Source of the DNA: Bacteroidales bacterium Bact_09
Lineage (GTDB): Bacteria > Bacteroidota > Bacteroidia > Bacteroidales > UBA932
Length of the DNA stretch: 63,676 bases
Reading direction: 5' to 3'
Assembly: GCA_001603455.1 (NCBI GenBank)
Contig: LUZA01000002.1
Coordinates: 1 to 63,676, forward strand
A program made the position numbers and the translations under genes. Below the pieces are notes generated by a model, which ran no database searches, was not told the origin of the DNA, and worked only from the letters and a program-made list of their open reading frames with translations. Positions within the stretch are counted from its first letter, which is position 1; each line of letters starts with the position of its first letter. Shown here in pieces: positions 1-9,217 of this stretch.

Positions 1-94
1 CTATCAGAAGTATATTTTCAGCAGTAATTATCATGGTTTATGTTTTAATTTGTAAAATTAAGACTTTTTTATCGAGTAATTTGTAAGCATTCGT

Positions 95-102
95 TATATT
101 TG
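95..102 (+). promoter_or_regulatory. Candidate -7 box upstream of the lysine operon
   Basis: The octamer TATATTTG matches the Bacteroidota -7 consensus TAnnTTTG and lies about 32 bases before the first start codon at 135. I see no clear TTTG -33 element at the usual 19-21 base spacing; the nearest TTTG (80-83) is too close. The rest of 1-134 is AT-rich and carries no recognisable riboswitch or operator. Confidence 0.35.
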
Positions 103-134
103 TAAATTAATTACTTAATAAAAATTCATCCGTT

Positions 135-779
135 ATGAGCAAGCAAATATCATTGCAGGAAGCCGTTTTACATGTAAAAACGGGCATGTCCGTTATGGTC
201 GGCGGATTTTTGGGAGTAGGTAGTCCCCATCGTATGATCGATGCGATCCTGGATACCGGAATCAAAGACCTTACCATCATTACAAATGACACGGCATTTG
301 CTGACAAGGGGGTTGGAAAGTTGATAGCTGCCCGTAGGGTCGTCAAAGTCATTACGAGCCATATTGGGACAAATACCTCTACCGGAGAGCAATACCATGC
401 AGGTGAACTGGAAGTGATATTTGTTCCGCAGGGGACACTTATAGAACAGATCCGCTGTGCCGGGGCCGGACTTGGAGGCATACTCACACCTACGGGATTG
501 GGCACTGTAGTTGAAATTGGAAAGGAAGTGATCCATGTGGATGGAAAGAATTACCTGCTGGAAAAACCGCTTAAAGCCGATGTCGCTCTTTTGGGTGCCA
601 GCATAGCCGATGAGGAAGGTAACCTGTATTTCAAAGGGAATTCCCGCAATTTTAACTCTATAATGGCCATGGCCGCAGACCTGGTGATTGCCGAGGCCAA
701 AGAGATCGTAAAAACGGGAAGTATACTTCCCGAGAACGTACATACACAATCGATTTTTGTGGATTATATAGTAAGATAA
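135..779 (+). CDS. atoD: Acyl-CoA:acetate/acetoacetate CoA-transferase, subunit A
   Basis: Alpha subunit of a two-subunit 3-oxoacid/short-chain CoA-transferase. With subunit B it moves CoA between acetoacetate and acyl-CoA partners in the cytoplasm. The 214-residue length is normal for the family, and the N-terminus shows the GGF-x-GxGSP signature (around residues 23-32). The glutamate that carries the CoA anhydride lies in the B subunit, encoded far downstream at 10035, so the two halves bracket the lysine fermentation genes rather than being adjacent. The likely role is to activate the acetoacetate released by Kce. ATG at 135 is preceded by a candidate promoter. The family is certain; exact CoA donor and acceptor (acetyl-, butyryl- or 3-aminobutyryl-CoA) cannot be told from sequence. 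Confidence 0.9.
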   Translation: MSKQISLQEAVLHVKTGMSVMVGGFLGVGSPHRMIDAILDTGIKDLTIITNDTAFADKGVGKLIAARRVVKVITSHIGTNTSTGEQYHAGELEVIFVPQGTLIEQIRCAGAGLGGILTPTGLGTVVEIGKEVIHVDGKNYLLEKPLKADVALLGASIADEEGNLYFKGNSRNFNSIMAMAADLVIAEAKEIVKTGSILPENVHTQSIFVDYIVR

Positions 780-804
780 CAACAACAATATAAAACAAAT
801 CATT

Positions 805-2049
805 ATGTCACAGAAGCTTAAACTGAAACTCTCCGAAAAAATGTATGAAGATGCCCTGAAAATCATTCCGGGGGCTATTGCAGGTATCCGCCGTCCGTAT
901 AATTTTGTGCCGGGCGAATATCCCATTTATTTTGACCATGCCAAAGGGGGTAGGGTTACCGATGTGGACGGGAACGAATACATTGATATGCTTTGCGCAT
1001 ACGGGCCCATTATCATTGGTCACCGGGAAGAAGAAATAGACGATGCGGTTATTGAACAAATGCGGAACAAAGGTTTTTGTTTCTCCCTGACACAACCTGT
1101 ACAGAACAGACTGGCTGAAAAGCTCATAGAACTTATCCCATCGGCAGAAATGGCCGTTTTTGTCAAAACGGGTTCCGATGCCACCAGCGTTGCCATCAGG
1201 GTTGCCCGTGCCAATACGGAAAGAACAAAGATCATCCGCTGCGGTTACCACGGATGGCATGACTGGTGTGTGGAGGTCAAGGGGGGGATTCCCAAAAAAC
1301 TATGGGAAGATGTGTATGAATTCCATTACAACCAATTGGACGAGCTGGAAGACCTGATGAAGCAGCACGGCGATGACATGGCCGCCATTATCATCACACC
1401 GGTAGGACATCCGCTGGCAGAAAAGGTACAGATGCCTGCACCGGGATTTTTGGAAGGCGTCCGTGCCCTGGCCGACAAATACGGTACCATCCTCATTTTT
1501 GACGAGATCCGCAGCGGTTTCCGTTACGATCTGGGAGGTGCCCAGAAATTGTTTGGTGTGACCCCCGATCTGTCCGTCTTCGGAAAAGCCATGGCCAACG
1601 GCTATCCGATTGGTGCCGTCGTGGGTAAGGAAAGATACATGAAAGTGCTTGCCGATAAGGTATTCCTGTCATCCACCTTTTTTCCAAATAGTCTGGAGCA
1701 GGTAGCAGCCCTTAAAACAATCGAGATCCTGGAGAGGGATAATATATTGGAGAAAGTGAGACAGAAAGGAGAACTTTTTGGAAAAAAACTGAACGAGATC
1801 GTGAAAAACGTCCCCTACGAGGTTGAAGTATCGGGGATTCCTCTGATGCCTTTTATTACCTTTAAAAGAGATCCCGGCAACGTGTACAAAAAATTACGTC
1901 CCGGTTTCTACACAGAATTGATCAGGCGGGGCGTATTCCTGCAACCTTATCATCACGGATATGTTGCCTACCGTCATACTGACAAGGATATTCTCTATGC
2001 TGCCGATATGGTAGAGGAATCATTCAGGGAGTTGAAAAAATACATTTGA
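805..2049 (+). CDS. Class III PLP aminotransferase (GSA-aminomutase-like), putative beta-amino-acyl aminotransferase
   Basis: A 414-residue fold-type I PLP enzyme of class III, resembling glutamate-1-semialdehyde 2,1-aminomutases and the related beta-amino acid aminotransferases. Visible motifs: KTGSDATS (121-128) for phosphate binding, YHGWHDW (148-154), IFDEIRSGFR with the PLP-ring Asp at 233, and FGKAMANG with Schiff-base Lys261. It is not a haem-pathway GSAM by context, because it lies between CoA-transferase A and kce. The window has no Kal ammonia-lyase, so I infer that this enzyme removes the beta-amino group of 3-aminobutyryl-CoA (or 3-aminobutyrate), giving an acetoacetyl product. 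Alternative: a transaminase acting on 5-amino-3-oxohexanoate or an unrelated amine. Family certain, substrate inferred. Confidence 0.85.
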   Translation: MSQKLKLKLSEKMYEDALKIIPGAIAGIRRPYNFVPGEYPIYFDHAKGGRVTDVDGNEYIDMLCAYGPIIIGHREEEIDDAVIEQMRNKGFCFSLTQPVQNRLAEKLIELIPSAEMAVFVKTGSDATSVAIRVARANTERTKIIRCGYHGWHDWCVEVKGGIPKKLWEDVYEFHYNQLDELEDLMKQHGDDMAAIIITPVGHPLAEKVQMPAPGFLEGVRALADKYGTILIFDEIRSGFRYDLGGAQKLFGVTPDLSVFGKAMANGYPIGAVVGKERYMKVLADKVFLSSTFFPNSLEQVAALKTIEILERDNILEKVRQKGELFGKKLNEIVKNVPYEVEVSGIPLMPFITFKRDPGNVYKKLRPGFYTELIRRGVFLQPYHHGYVAYRHTDKDILYAADMVEESFRELKKYI

Positions 2050-2068
2050 TATAAAAAATCAGAGCATC

Positions 2069-2896
2069 ATGGACAAATTGATCATTACTGCTGCCATTTG
2101 TGGCGCTGAAGTACTCAAGGAGCACAACCCTGCGGTCCCTTATACCGTAGAGGAATGCGTACGTGAAGCCCGTTTGGCCTTCGATGCCGGAGCAAGTATC
2201 ATCCATTTACATGTACGTTACGATGACGGTACGCCCACCCAGGACAAGGAACGTTTTCGTGTAATCATGGAAGCCATCGTTAAGGCATGTCCGGGTATTA
2301 TCATACAACCTTCTACCGGTGGGGCCGTTGGCATGACAAACGATGAACGCTTGCAGCCTACCGAGTTGAACCCCGAAATGGCCACCCTGGACTGTGGAAC
2401 GCTCAACTTTGGAGGGGACGAGATATTTGAAAACACAGAGAACACAATCAAATATTTCGGTCAGCGCATGATAGAGCGCGGAATCAAACCCGAGTTGGAA
2501 GTCTTTGACAAAAGTATGATAGAGATGGCCCTGCGTTTACACAAGAAAGGATATATCCTCAAACCCATGCATTTTGACTTTGTTATGGGTGTGAACGGCG
2601 GGATAGGGGGTTCTCTCAGGGATTTTGTGTTTCTGCGCGGCAGCATCCCTCACGATGCCACCTATACAGTGGCCGGACTGGGTCGTTATGAAATGTCTCT
2701 GGCCACAGCCGCTATCATTGACGGAGGACACGTCAGGGTAGGATTCGAGGACAACGTCTATTTATCCAAAGGTGTCCTGGCACAGTCAAACGGGGAACTG
2801 GTAGCCAAAGTGGTGCGTCTGGCACGGGAACTGGGTCGCGATATTGCCACGCCCGACGAAGCACGTCAAATCCTAAACCTGCCCCAAAGGCAATGA
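2069..2896 (+). CDS. kce: 3-keto-5-aminohexanoate cleavage enzyme Kce
   Basis: Kce (BKACE, formerly DUF849) condenses 3-keto-5-aminohexanoate with acetyl-CoA and cleaves it to 3-aminobutyryl-CoA and acetoacetate. It is a zinc TIM-barrel enzyme. The metal-binding HLH motif is at His46 and His48 (IIHLHVR), and a conserved late Glu occurs at 227 in GFEDN; these match the positions known for characterised Kce. The 275-residue length is typical. It is followed 33 bases later by kdd and preceded by the aminotransferase, which fits its place after Kdd in lysine fermentation. DUF849 proteins have several substrates, but the kdd-kam neighbourhood makes the Kce assignment strong. Confidence 0.95.
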   Translation: MDKLIITAAICGAEVLKEHNPAVPYTVEECVREARLAFDAGASIIHLHVRYDDGTPTQDKERFRVIMEAIVKACPGIIIQPSTGGAVGMTNDERLQPTELNPEMATLDCGTLNFGGDEIFENTENTIKYFGQRMIERGIKPELEVFDKSMIEMALRLHKKGYILKPMHFDFVMGVNGGIGGSLRDFVFLRGSIPHDATYTVAGLGRYEMSLATAAIIDGGHVRVGFEDNVYLSKGVLAQSNGELVAKVVRLARELGRDIATPDEARQILNLPQRQ

Positions 2897-2929
2897 AAAT
2901 AATTCAATTATTATTAACACTGATCGCAA

Positions 2930-3973
2930 ATGAAAAAAGGTAACAAATATGGTCTCCACCGCGTCATCGAGCCCAAAGGTGTTCTGCCGCAGCCTGCCAA
3001 TAAACTGGATAACAACATGGACGAAATCTATGATAACGAAATCCTGATAGACGTCAGGACATTGAACATAGACTCGGCCAGTTTCACACAGATAGAAGAA
3101 CAAGCCAGAGGCGACAAAGCCAAAATTGCCGGAATTATGATGGATATCGTTGCAAAACAGGGAAAACACAGGAATCCCGTGACAGGATCAGGAGGTATGT
3201 TGCTGGGGGTCGTAGAGAAGATAGGAGATGCCCTGGCAGGAAAAACAGATCTGAAAGTGGGCGACAAAATAGCCACGCTGGTTTCCCTTTCCCTTACACC
3301 GCTGCGTATTGACAAGATTAAGGATATCCGGCCCGATATTGATCAGGTGGACATAGATGGTAAAGCCATTCTCTTTGAAAGTGGCATATACGCCAAAATA
3401 CCCGATGATATGCCCGAAACGCTGGCACTGTCTACACTGGACGTGGCAGGCGCACCTGCCCAGACAGCCAAGCTGGTAAAACCGGGCGATACAGTGCTGA
3501 TTATCGGAGCCGGAGGAAAATCGGGAATGCTTTGCAGTTATGAGGCAAGGAAAAGGGCAGGCGTCACCGGCAAGGTAATAGGTCTTTGTCATAGCGAGCG
3601 TTCTACTAAACGCATGGTGGACCTGGGATTTTGTGATCACGTTTTCTCTGCAGACGCCACACAGCCTGTAGCCGTGCTTGAAAAAATCGAGGAACTTACA
3701 AACGGGCAGCTGTGTGATATAACTATTAATAATGTGAACATTCCCGATACCGAAATGACTTCCATCCTTTGCACCAAAGACACGGGATTGGTCTATTTTT
3801 TCTCTATGGCCACCAGCTTTACAAAGGCTGCACTGGGCGCAGAAGGTGTGGGTTCCGATGTCACTATGATCGTAGGTAACGGGTATACAAGAGGTCACGC
3901 CGAGATCACCCTTCAATTACTCAGGGAAAGTGAGAAACTCCGCAAGATTTTTACAGAACTGTATGCGTCGTAA
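2930..3973 (+). CDS. kdd: L-erythro-3,5-diaminohexanoate dehydrogenase Kdd
   Basis: Kdd oxidatively deaminates L-erythro-3,5-diaminohexanoate to 3-keto-5-aminohexanoate with NAD(P)+, releasing ammonia. The 347-residue protein has a medium-chain dehydrogenase-like layout with a Rossmann motif GAGGKSG near residues 196-202, and the N-terminus (RVIEPKGVLPQPA) is typical of the family. It follows kce and precedes kamA by 13 bases, giving the pathway block kce-kdd-kamA. No classical zinc-alcohol dehydrogenase ligand set is obvious, as expected for Kdd. Identification rests on recognisable sequence plus operon context. Confidence 0.95.
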   Translation: MKKGNKYGLHRVIEPKGVLPQPANKLDNNMDEIYDNEILIDVRTLNIDSASFTQIEEQARGDKAKIAGIMMDIVAKQGKHRNPVTGSGGMLLGVVEKIGDALAGKTDLKVGDKIATLVSLSLTPLRIDKIKDIRPDIDQVDIDGKAILFESGIYAKIPDDMPETLALSTLDVAGAPAQTAKLVKPGDTVLIIGAGGKSGMLCSYEARKRAGVTGKVIGLCHSERSTKRMVDLGFCDHVFSADATQPVAVLEKIEELTNGQLCDITINNVNIPDTEMTSILCTKDTGLVYFFSMATSFTKAALGAEGVGSDVTMIVGNGYTRGHAEITLQLLRESEKLRKIFTELYAS

Positions 3974-3986
3974 TTAAATCCTATAT

Positions 3987-5234
3987 ATGAAAGAATCAAG
4001 AAGAAAACAATTATTTCCCGGTGTGACGGACCAGGAATGGAATGACTGGAAGTGGCAGATAAGGAACAGAATCGTTAACCTGGAGCAATTGAGAAAGTAC
4101 ATCACGCTGACACCCGAAGAGGAAGAAGGTGTACAACAGTCACTCAAAATGCTCCGCATGGCCATTACCCCGTATTACCTGAGTCTGATAGATCCGGACG
4201 ATCCCGATTGTCCCATCAGGAAACAGGCAATTCCTTCCATTAAGGAAACGTACCGTTCTCCGGCAGACCTGGTGGATCCTCTTCATGAAGACGAGGACTC
4301 CCCGGTACCGGGATTGACACACAGGTATCCCGACCGGGTGCTTTTCCTGATTACGGACCAGTGTTCCATGTATTGCCGTCATTGCACCAGGCGGCGTTTT
4401 GCAGGCCAGAAGGACCATGAAGCCTCGGGAGACAGGATACAGGAAGCCATCAATTACATTGCGCGCACTCCTCAGATAAGGGACGTTCTTTTGTCAGGAG
4501 GGGACCCGCTGACCATGAGCGACTCCCGCCTGGAATCGATCATATCGCGCTTAAGGAAGATTCCCCACATCGAGATCATTCGCATTGGCACACGTACACC
4601 TGTAGTCTGTCCGCAAAGGATCACGCCTGAGCTCATGGAAATGCTTAGAAAATATCATCCTATCTGGATCAACACACATTTCAACCATCCTAACGAAGTG
4701 ACCCCAACGTCAAAAGCTGCCTGCGAAAGGATGGCCGATGCAGGCATACCGGTAGGTAATCAGAGCGTACTGCTGCGTGGTGTGAACGACTGCGTTCACA
4801 TAATGAAAGATCTGGTGCATAAGCTGGTGATGATACGCGTACGTCCTTATTACATATACCAGTGTGACCTTTCTCTTGGACTTGAGCATTTCAGGACTCC
4901 CGTTTCCAAAGGGATAGAGATCATTGAAGGACTGCGCGGACATACCTCGGGATATGCCGTGCCCACCTTTGTGGTAGATGCTCCCGGGGGAGGGGGCAAA
5001 ATTCCTGTAATGCCCACATACGTGATCAGTCATTCACCGGGCCGGATGATTTTGCGTAATTACGAAGGAGTTATCACAACATACACCGAGCCTGCGGATT
5101 ATAAAAATGAATGTCATTGCAAAAATTGCAATGAAAAAGTACCGCTGGAAGGTGTATCCGGCATTTTGCAGGGACAGCAGTTATCTTTGGAACCATCTTA
5201 TCTGCAAAGAAAAGAACGTAATCACAAGAAGTGA
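3987..5234 (+). CDS. kamA: L-lysine 2,3-aminomutase KamA
   Basis: Radical SAM and PLP enzyme that interconverts L-lysine and L-beta-lysine, the first committed step of the L-lysine branch. The [4Fe-4S] cluster motif CxxxCxxC is at Cys126, Cys130 and Cys133 (QCSMYCRHC). PLP-binding Lys338 lies in PGGGGKIP, one residue from the corresponding Lys337 of the clostridial enzyme. The C-terminus has a Cys-rich HCKNCNEK stretch, as in clostridial KamA where such Cys residues bind zinc. The 415-residue length is normal. It is distinguished from EpmB-type homologues by length and by its kam neighbours. kamB starts 4 bases after its stop codon. Confidence 0.97.
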   Translation: MKESRRKQLFPGVTDQEWNDWKWQIRNRIVNLEQLRKYITLTPEEEEGVQQSLKMLRMAITPYYLSLIDPDDPDCPIRKQAIPSIKETYRSPADLVDPLHEDEDSPVPGLTHRYPDRVLFLITDQCSMYCRHCTRRRFAGQKDHEASGDRIQEAINYIARTPQIRDVLLSGGDPLTMSDSRLESIISRLRKIPHIEIIRIGTRTPVVCPQRITPELMEMLRKYHPIWINTHFNHPNEVTPTSKAACERMADAGIPVGNQSVLLRGVNDCVHIMKDLVHKLVMIRVRPYYIYQCDLSLGLEHFRTPVSKGIEIIEGLRGHTSGYAVPTFVVDAPGGGGKIPVMPTYVISHSPGRMILRNYEGVITTYTEPADYKNECHCKNCNEKVPLEGVSGILQGQQLSLEPSYLQRKERNHKK

Positions 5235-5238
5235 CTGA

Positions 5239-6252
5239 ATGCCATTTGTTGATCAGATAGTCCGTTACGGCAGCCTCTCGGTTGTGGGATTGGGAAAGAA
5301 TACCGGGAAGACTGAATGTTTGAGGTATGTGATGGGGCGGTTATTTGATATGCATAAGATCGTGGCAGTTACTTCAATAGGTGTTGACGGTGAAGGTGTT
5401 GACCAGGTGACTTTTACTCCCAAACCCCGAATATACCTGGAAAAGGGGATGTATTTCACCACAGTTTCTTCTTTTTACGAAAAAAAAAGGTTTCTGGCAG
5501 AAATATGTCATATAGAAGATCAGGCGACGGTATTGGGAAAGATGGTTACTGCAAGAGCCCTGGAGCGGGGAAAGATGGTTCTGGCCGGCCCGTCTGAAAC
5601 AGTTTCCCTGCAGCAATGGGTACGACAGATTCCGGAAAGGTTTCCAGTGGACGTATGCCTTGTTGATGGGGCTATATCACGTCTTAGCCCGGCATCGCCG
5701 GTTGTCACCCGGTCCATGATTCTGGCAACAGGAGCGGCCTATTCGGCGAATATGAGAACACTTGTGGAAAGAACGCGTTATGTGTACGATACTGTAAAAT
5801 TGCCGGCTGCATCGCCCGGCTTAACAGAAAAATTGAAAAACGTAACTAAAGGTATACGTGTCATCACGTCACAGGGAAAAATAAATGATCCCGGAGTAGG
5901 TTCGGCGTTGCTTTCGGACCAGGTGAGGCAAGTATTGGAAACATGCGGAAGCAGGCTGTACGTGCCGGGCGTGGTCAGCAATGTACTGCTTAAAGCGCTG
6001 GGGGAAAGAAAAGAAGTAGGGGAAACGGAGCTTTATGTAAGGGATTTTTCGCGTATTTTTGCAGAGCCACGCGTATTTTACACATTCATCAGAAGAGGAG
6101 GCCGCATCTTCCAGCTGTTCACTACCCATTTGCTGGCCATATGCGTAAATCCTGTTTCTCCTGAAGGATTCCGCCTGAATTCGGCTGAACTGGTCGAAAA
6201 TATACAACGCCAGGTGGATGTGCCGGTTTACGACATCAAAAGGATCAGATAA
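5239..6252 (+). CDS. kamB: Lysine 5,6-aminomutase reactivase subunit KamB
   Basis: A 337-residue protein recognisable from its fixed place between kamA and kamC in lysine fermentation operons. A glycine-rich Walker A-like loop, GLGKNTGKTE, is at residues 17-26, suggesting nucleotide binding. No membrane segment or signal peptide is seen. KamB and the MutS-like KamC are annotated in databases as a reactivating system for B12-dependent lysine 5,6-aminomutase, which suffers suicide inactivation during turnover; the direct mechanism is less well established than that of diol dehydratase reactivases. Its stop overlaps the kamC start as TAATG, so the two are probably translated together. Confidence 0.85.
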   Translation: MPFVDQIVRYGSLSVVGLGKNTGKTECLRYVMGRLFDMHKIVAVTSIGVDGEGVDQVTFTPKPRIYLEKGMYFTTVSSFYEKKRFLAEICHIEDQATVLGKMVTARALERGKMVLAGPSETVSLQQWVRQIPERFPVDVCLVDGAISRLSPASPVVTRSMILATGAAYSANMRTLVERTRYVYDTVKLPAASPGLTEKLKNVTKGIRVITSQGKINDPGVGSALLSDQVRQVLETCGSRLYVPGVVSNVLLKALGERKEVGETELYVRDFSRIFAEPRVFYTFIRRGGRIFQLFTTHLLAICVNPVSPEGFRLNSAELVENIQRQVDVPVYDIKRIR

Positions 6253-7652
6253 TGAATTTTACCCGGTTTGCTAAAAAAATTGAAGGACTTCAGTACCTGG
6301 CTGACAAGATGGAACTTTCCGGTTCCCGTGTACGCCGTTATCTGATGCAGAGCACCTTTTGTACCCGCCCGGATATTTTACAGACTGATTTTGATATCCT
6401 GCAAAAGGCCCTGGATATTCTTTCTGTTCCCGGGTCCATGCCCGAGGTCATGCAGCTCAGGCACCTTTTCACGCAGGTACACGATATACAGGGAACGCTC
6501 CATGCGCTTAAGGAACAACACATACTGGATGAAGTAGAATTATTCGAAATTAAATACTTTGCAGCACTTTGCACCGATTTTCACAAAGTGTGCGGCTTAC
6601 TCGGGTTTCATTACGAAAACCTGCATGATCTGCAGGAGGTACAGCGCCTGCTCGACCCACATGGGGCCGGGACCGTATCGTTCTATTTGTACGACTGTTA
6701 CAGTCAGTCTCTGTCCCGGGCCAGGGAGCTGGCTACCAGTATTGATCCTGACCGGGAACCGGAAAAATGGAACAGTATTCAGGACAGGATCCGGGAGGAA
6801 GAACTGGCTGTAAGGGAAATGCTGTCAACCAAGCTCAGCGGCATGTATCCGTTGCTGCGGGACAATTTTGACCGTATAGCACACATAGAGATCTGGTTTG
6901 CCAAGGCAAATCTGGCTAAACGCTACGGAATGGTCCGGCCCTGTATAGCAGTAAATGGACCGGATGATGCCGTACTGTGTATAGAAAATATGATCAATCC
7001 GCAGATCGCAGACACCCTGGGTACAATTAACAAGGAATTTCAGCCTGTATCGGTTACGCTCAAAAACGGACCCTGCCTGCTAACAGGAGCCAACATGAGC
7101 GGCAAGACGGTCGTATTGAAAACACTGGCCCTGATCCAGACCCTGACACAATTTTCTTTTTTTGTTCCTGCCCAAAGTGCCTCGATTCCCCTTGTAAAGG
7201 ACGTTTTTCTGGTCATAGGTGACAAACAGGACCAGTACAGGGGGTTATCCTCGTTTGCGGCCGAAATGCTTCAATTGGACCGGATAATGGCCGATATAAG
7301 GCAGGGTATCCGGTTGCTTCTGCTGGTGGATGAACCGGCCAGAACTACTAATCCTGCCGAAGGGGCGGCCATTTTGTGCGCACTGGTAGAATTTCTGGAG
7401 CATTACAATACCATGTCCCTGATTAGTACGCATTACGGAGATCTGGGATTGTCCTGCCGTAAATTGCGGGTTTCCGGTTTCAATCCAGTCCAGGTGAAGG
7501 GACGTCTGGATCCGCTGATGATGAATGAATATATGGATTACAGCCTGACCGAAGACAAAGAAGGTTCCGTACCCATGGAGGCGTTGCGCATAGCACGTCT
7601 TCTGGGCGTGGACGACGCCTTTATTGAATCGGCACAGAGATACGTGAAATAA
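6252..7652 (+). CDS. kamC: Lysine 5,6-aminomutase reactivase ATPase KamC (MutS-like)
   Basis: A 466-residue ATPase with a MutS-type C-terminal half: Walker A GANMSGKT (279-286) and a Walker B with DEP (LLLVDEPARTTNP, about 355-365) where MutS has DEIGRGT. The N-terminal half is helical, as in the MutS lever/core region, but no mismatch-recognition domain or Phe-x-Glu motif is present, so this is not a DNA repair MutS. Its position between kamB and kamD is the defining feature. The inferred job is ATP-driven exchange of damaged cobalamin from KamDE. The start codon overlaps the kamB stop, and kamD follows after 8 bases. Confidence 0.85.
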   Translation: MNFTRFAKKIEGLQYLADKMELSGSRVRRYLMQSTFCTRPDILQTDFDILQKALDILSVPGSMPEVMQLRHLFTQVHDIQGTLHALKEQHILDEVELFEIKYFAALCTDFHKVCGLLGFHYENLHDLQEVQRLLDPHGAGTVSFYLYDCYSQSLSRARELATSIDPDREPEKWNSIQDRIREEELAVREMLSTKLSGMYPLLRDNFDRIAHIEIWFAKANLAKRYGMVRPCIAVNGPDDAVLCIENMINPQIADTLGTINKEFQPVSVTLKNGPCLLTGANMSGKTVVLKTLALIQTLTQFSFFVPAQSASIPLVKDVFLVIGDKQDQYRGLSSFAAEMLQLDRIMADIRQGIRLLLLVDEPARTTNPAEGAAILCALVEFLEHYNTMSLISTHYGDLGLSCRKLRVSGFNPVQVKGRLDPLMMNEYMDYSLTEDKEGSVPMEALRIARLLGVDDAFIESAQRYVK

Positions 7653-7660
7653 ATGATCAA

Positions 7661-9217
7661 ATGAGTGACTCAAAATTAGGACTTGATTTTAAAAAAGTGG
7701 AAGGTGCCAGGAAAATGGCCGGTGACATTGCCGGACAGGTCCAGCGCTTTGTAGAGAATTACACTACAGTGGCTGTAGAAAGAACGTTATGCAGGCTGAT
7801 GGGGATAGATGGGGTTGACAGTGATGGTATCCCTTTGCCCAACTTGTTGGTGGACAAGCTTAAGGAAAAGGGGATACTGGGCGACGGAGTGCTCTATTTT
7901 TTGGGCAATGCCATTTATCCGGGCGGGAAAAGTCCTCAACAGATAGCAGAAGACATTTCACGGGGAACGTATGATTTTTCGCACCATCAGACCCTTCCCT
8001 CCTCAGATGCCGGAGAAGTACTCCGGCCTTTGATCGAGCAAAGCGTATCCAGGATCAGGGCCAAACGCCTTACCAGGGAGCAAAGCATTGAAAAGCTGGG
8101 GGAAGGTTCCCGGCCGTACCTATACGTGATTGTTGCCACAGGAAATATTTATGAAGATGCGGTGCAGGCTCAGGCTGCCGCCCGCCAGGGAGCAGATATC
8201 ATTGCGGTAATAAGGACTACGGGTCAGTCCCTGCTGGATTACGTTCCTTACGGTGCCACTACCGAAGGGTTCGGTGGAACTTTTGCCACCCAGGAAAATT
8301 TCAGGATCATGCGCAAAGCACTTGACCAGGTAGGGGAGGAAATCGGTCGTTATATCAGGTTGTGTAATTACTGCTCGGGTCTGTGCATGCCCGAGATAGC
8401 CGTCATGGGAGCCTTTGAAGGGCTCGATGTGATGCTGAACGACGCCCTGTACGGGATTCTCTTTCGGGACATCAATATGCAAAGGACCCTGATCGATCAG
8501 TATTTTTCCCGGATGATCAATGGATTTGCCGGCGTGATCATCAATACGGGGGAAGATAATTACCTGACTACAGCCGATGCATACGAAGAAGCCCATACGG
8601 TACTTGCCTCGGATTTCATAAACGAGCAGCTTGCCCTGATTGCGGGGATCCCCGAGGAACAAATGGGTCTGGGACATGCCTTTGAAATGGATCCTGATCT
8701 GGAAAATGCCTTTTTGTACGAACTGGCACAGGCTCAGATGATACGTGAGATATTTCCTAGGGCGCCCCTTAAATACATGCCCCCTACCAAATTCATGACC
8801 GGCAATATATTCAGGGGTCATATCCAGGACGCCCTGTTCAACCTGGCCGGAATCTGGACGGGTCAGGGTATCCAGTTACTGGGAATGCCCACCGAGGCGA
8901 TTCATACGCCATTTATGAGCGACAGATACCTGTCCATAGAAAATGCCAGATATATCTTCACGAGTTTCAGGAATATAGGCCAGGAAGTGGAATTTAAAAA
9001 AGATGGCATGATCCGCAAACGTGCTGCGGAAGTGTTAAACAAGGCTTATGATTTGCTTGAAAAAGTGAAAGAGGAAGGACTTTTCACCGCGCTTGAAAAA
9101 GGTTATTTTGCCAACGTGCGCAGATCCAGACAGGGCGGTAAGGGGCTAGACGGGGTCACCCGGAAATCCTCCTTATATTTAAACCCATATATTGAATTGT
9201 TTAAAGTTAACAGATGA
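7661..9217 (+). CDS. kamD: Lysine 5,6-aminomutase alpha subunit KamD
   Basis: Large subunit of adenosylcobalamin- and PLP-dependent D-lysine/L-beta-lysine 5,6-aminomutase, which moves the terminal amino group to carbon 5, making 3,5-diaminohexanoate from beta-lysine. At 518 residues it has the standard alpha-subunit length and forms the TIM-barrel that binds the PLP phosphate and substrate. The cobalamin-binding part and the PLP lysine are in the partner KamE. kamD and kamE overlap as ATGA (9214-9217), typical for obligate heteromers made in fixed ratio. There is no sign of truncation. Confidence 0.96.
   Translation: MSDSKLGLDFKKVEGARKMAGDIAGQVQRFVENYTTVAVERTLCRLMGIDGVDSDGIPLPNLLVDKLKEKGILGDGVLYFLGNAIYPGGKSPQQIAEDISRGTYDFSHHQTLPSSDAGEVLRPLIEQSVSRIRAKRLTREQSIEKLGEGSRPYLYVIVATGNIYEDAVQAQAAARQGADIIAVIRTTGQSLLDYVPYGATTEGFGGTFATQENFRIMRKALDQVGEEIGRYIRLCNYCSGLCMPEIAVMGAFEGLDVMLNDALYGILFRDINMQRTLIDQYFSRMINGFAGVIINTGEDNYLTTADAYEEAHTVLASDFINEQLALIAGIPEEQMGLGHAFEMDPDLENAFLYELAQAQMIREIFPRAPLKYMPPTKFMTGNIFRGHIQDALFNLAGIWTGQGIQLLGMPTEAIHTPFMSDRYLSIENARYIFTSFRNIGQEVEFKKDGMIRKRAAEVLNKAYDLLEKVKEEGLFTALEKGYFANVRRSRQGGKGLDGVTRKSSLYLNPYIELFKVNR

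Noticed and set aside
1-134. Possible cobalamin riboswitch before the B12-dependent lysine operon
   Set aside because: No B12-box-like conserved core or plausible multi-helix layout is visible in the AT-rich 134 bases available; one further upstream cannot be excluded.
168-926. 252-residue open frame on the - strand opposite CoA-transferase A
   Set aside because: Antisense to a clear gene, Cys/His-rich mixed composition with no family pattern; a shadow frame.
805-2049. Haem-pathway glutamate-1-semialdehyde aminomutase (hemL)
   Set aside because: The family is right but the position inside a lysine fermentation operon and lack of other haem genes argue against it.
6252-7652. DNA mismatch repair MutS
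   Set aside because: Too short, no mismatch-recognition domain, altered Walker B segment, and located between kamB and kamD.
8120-8821. 233-residue - strand open frame opposite kamD
   Set aside because: Shadow frame; kamD is certain and full length.
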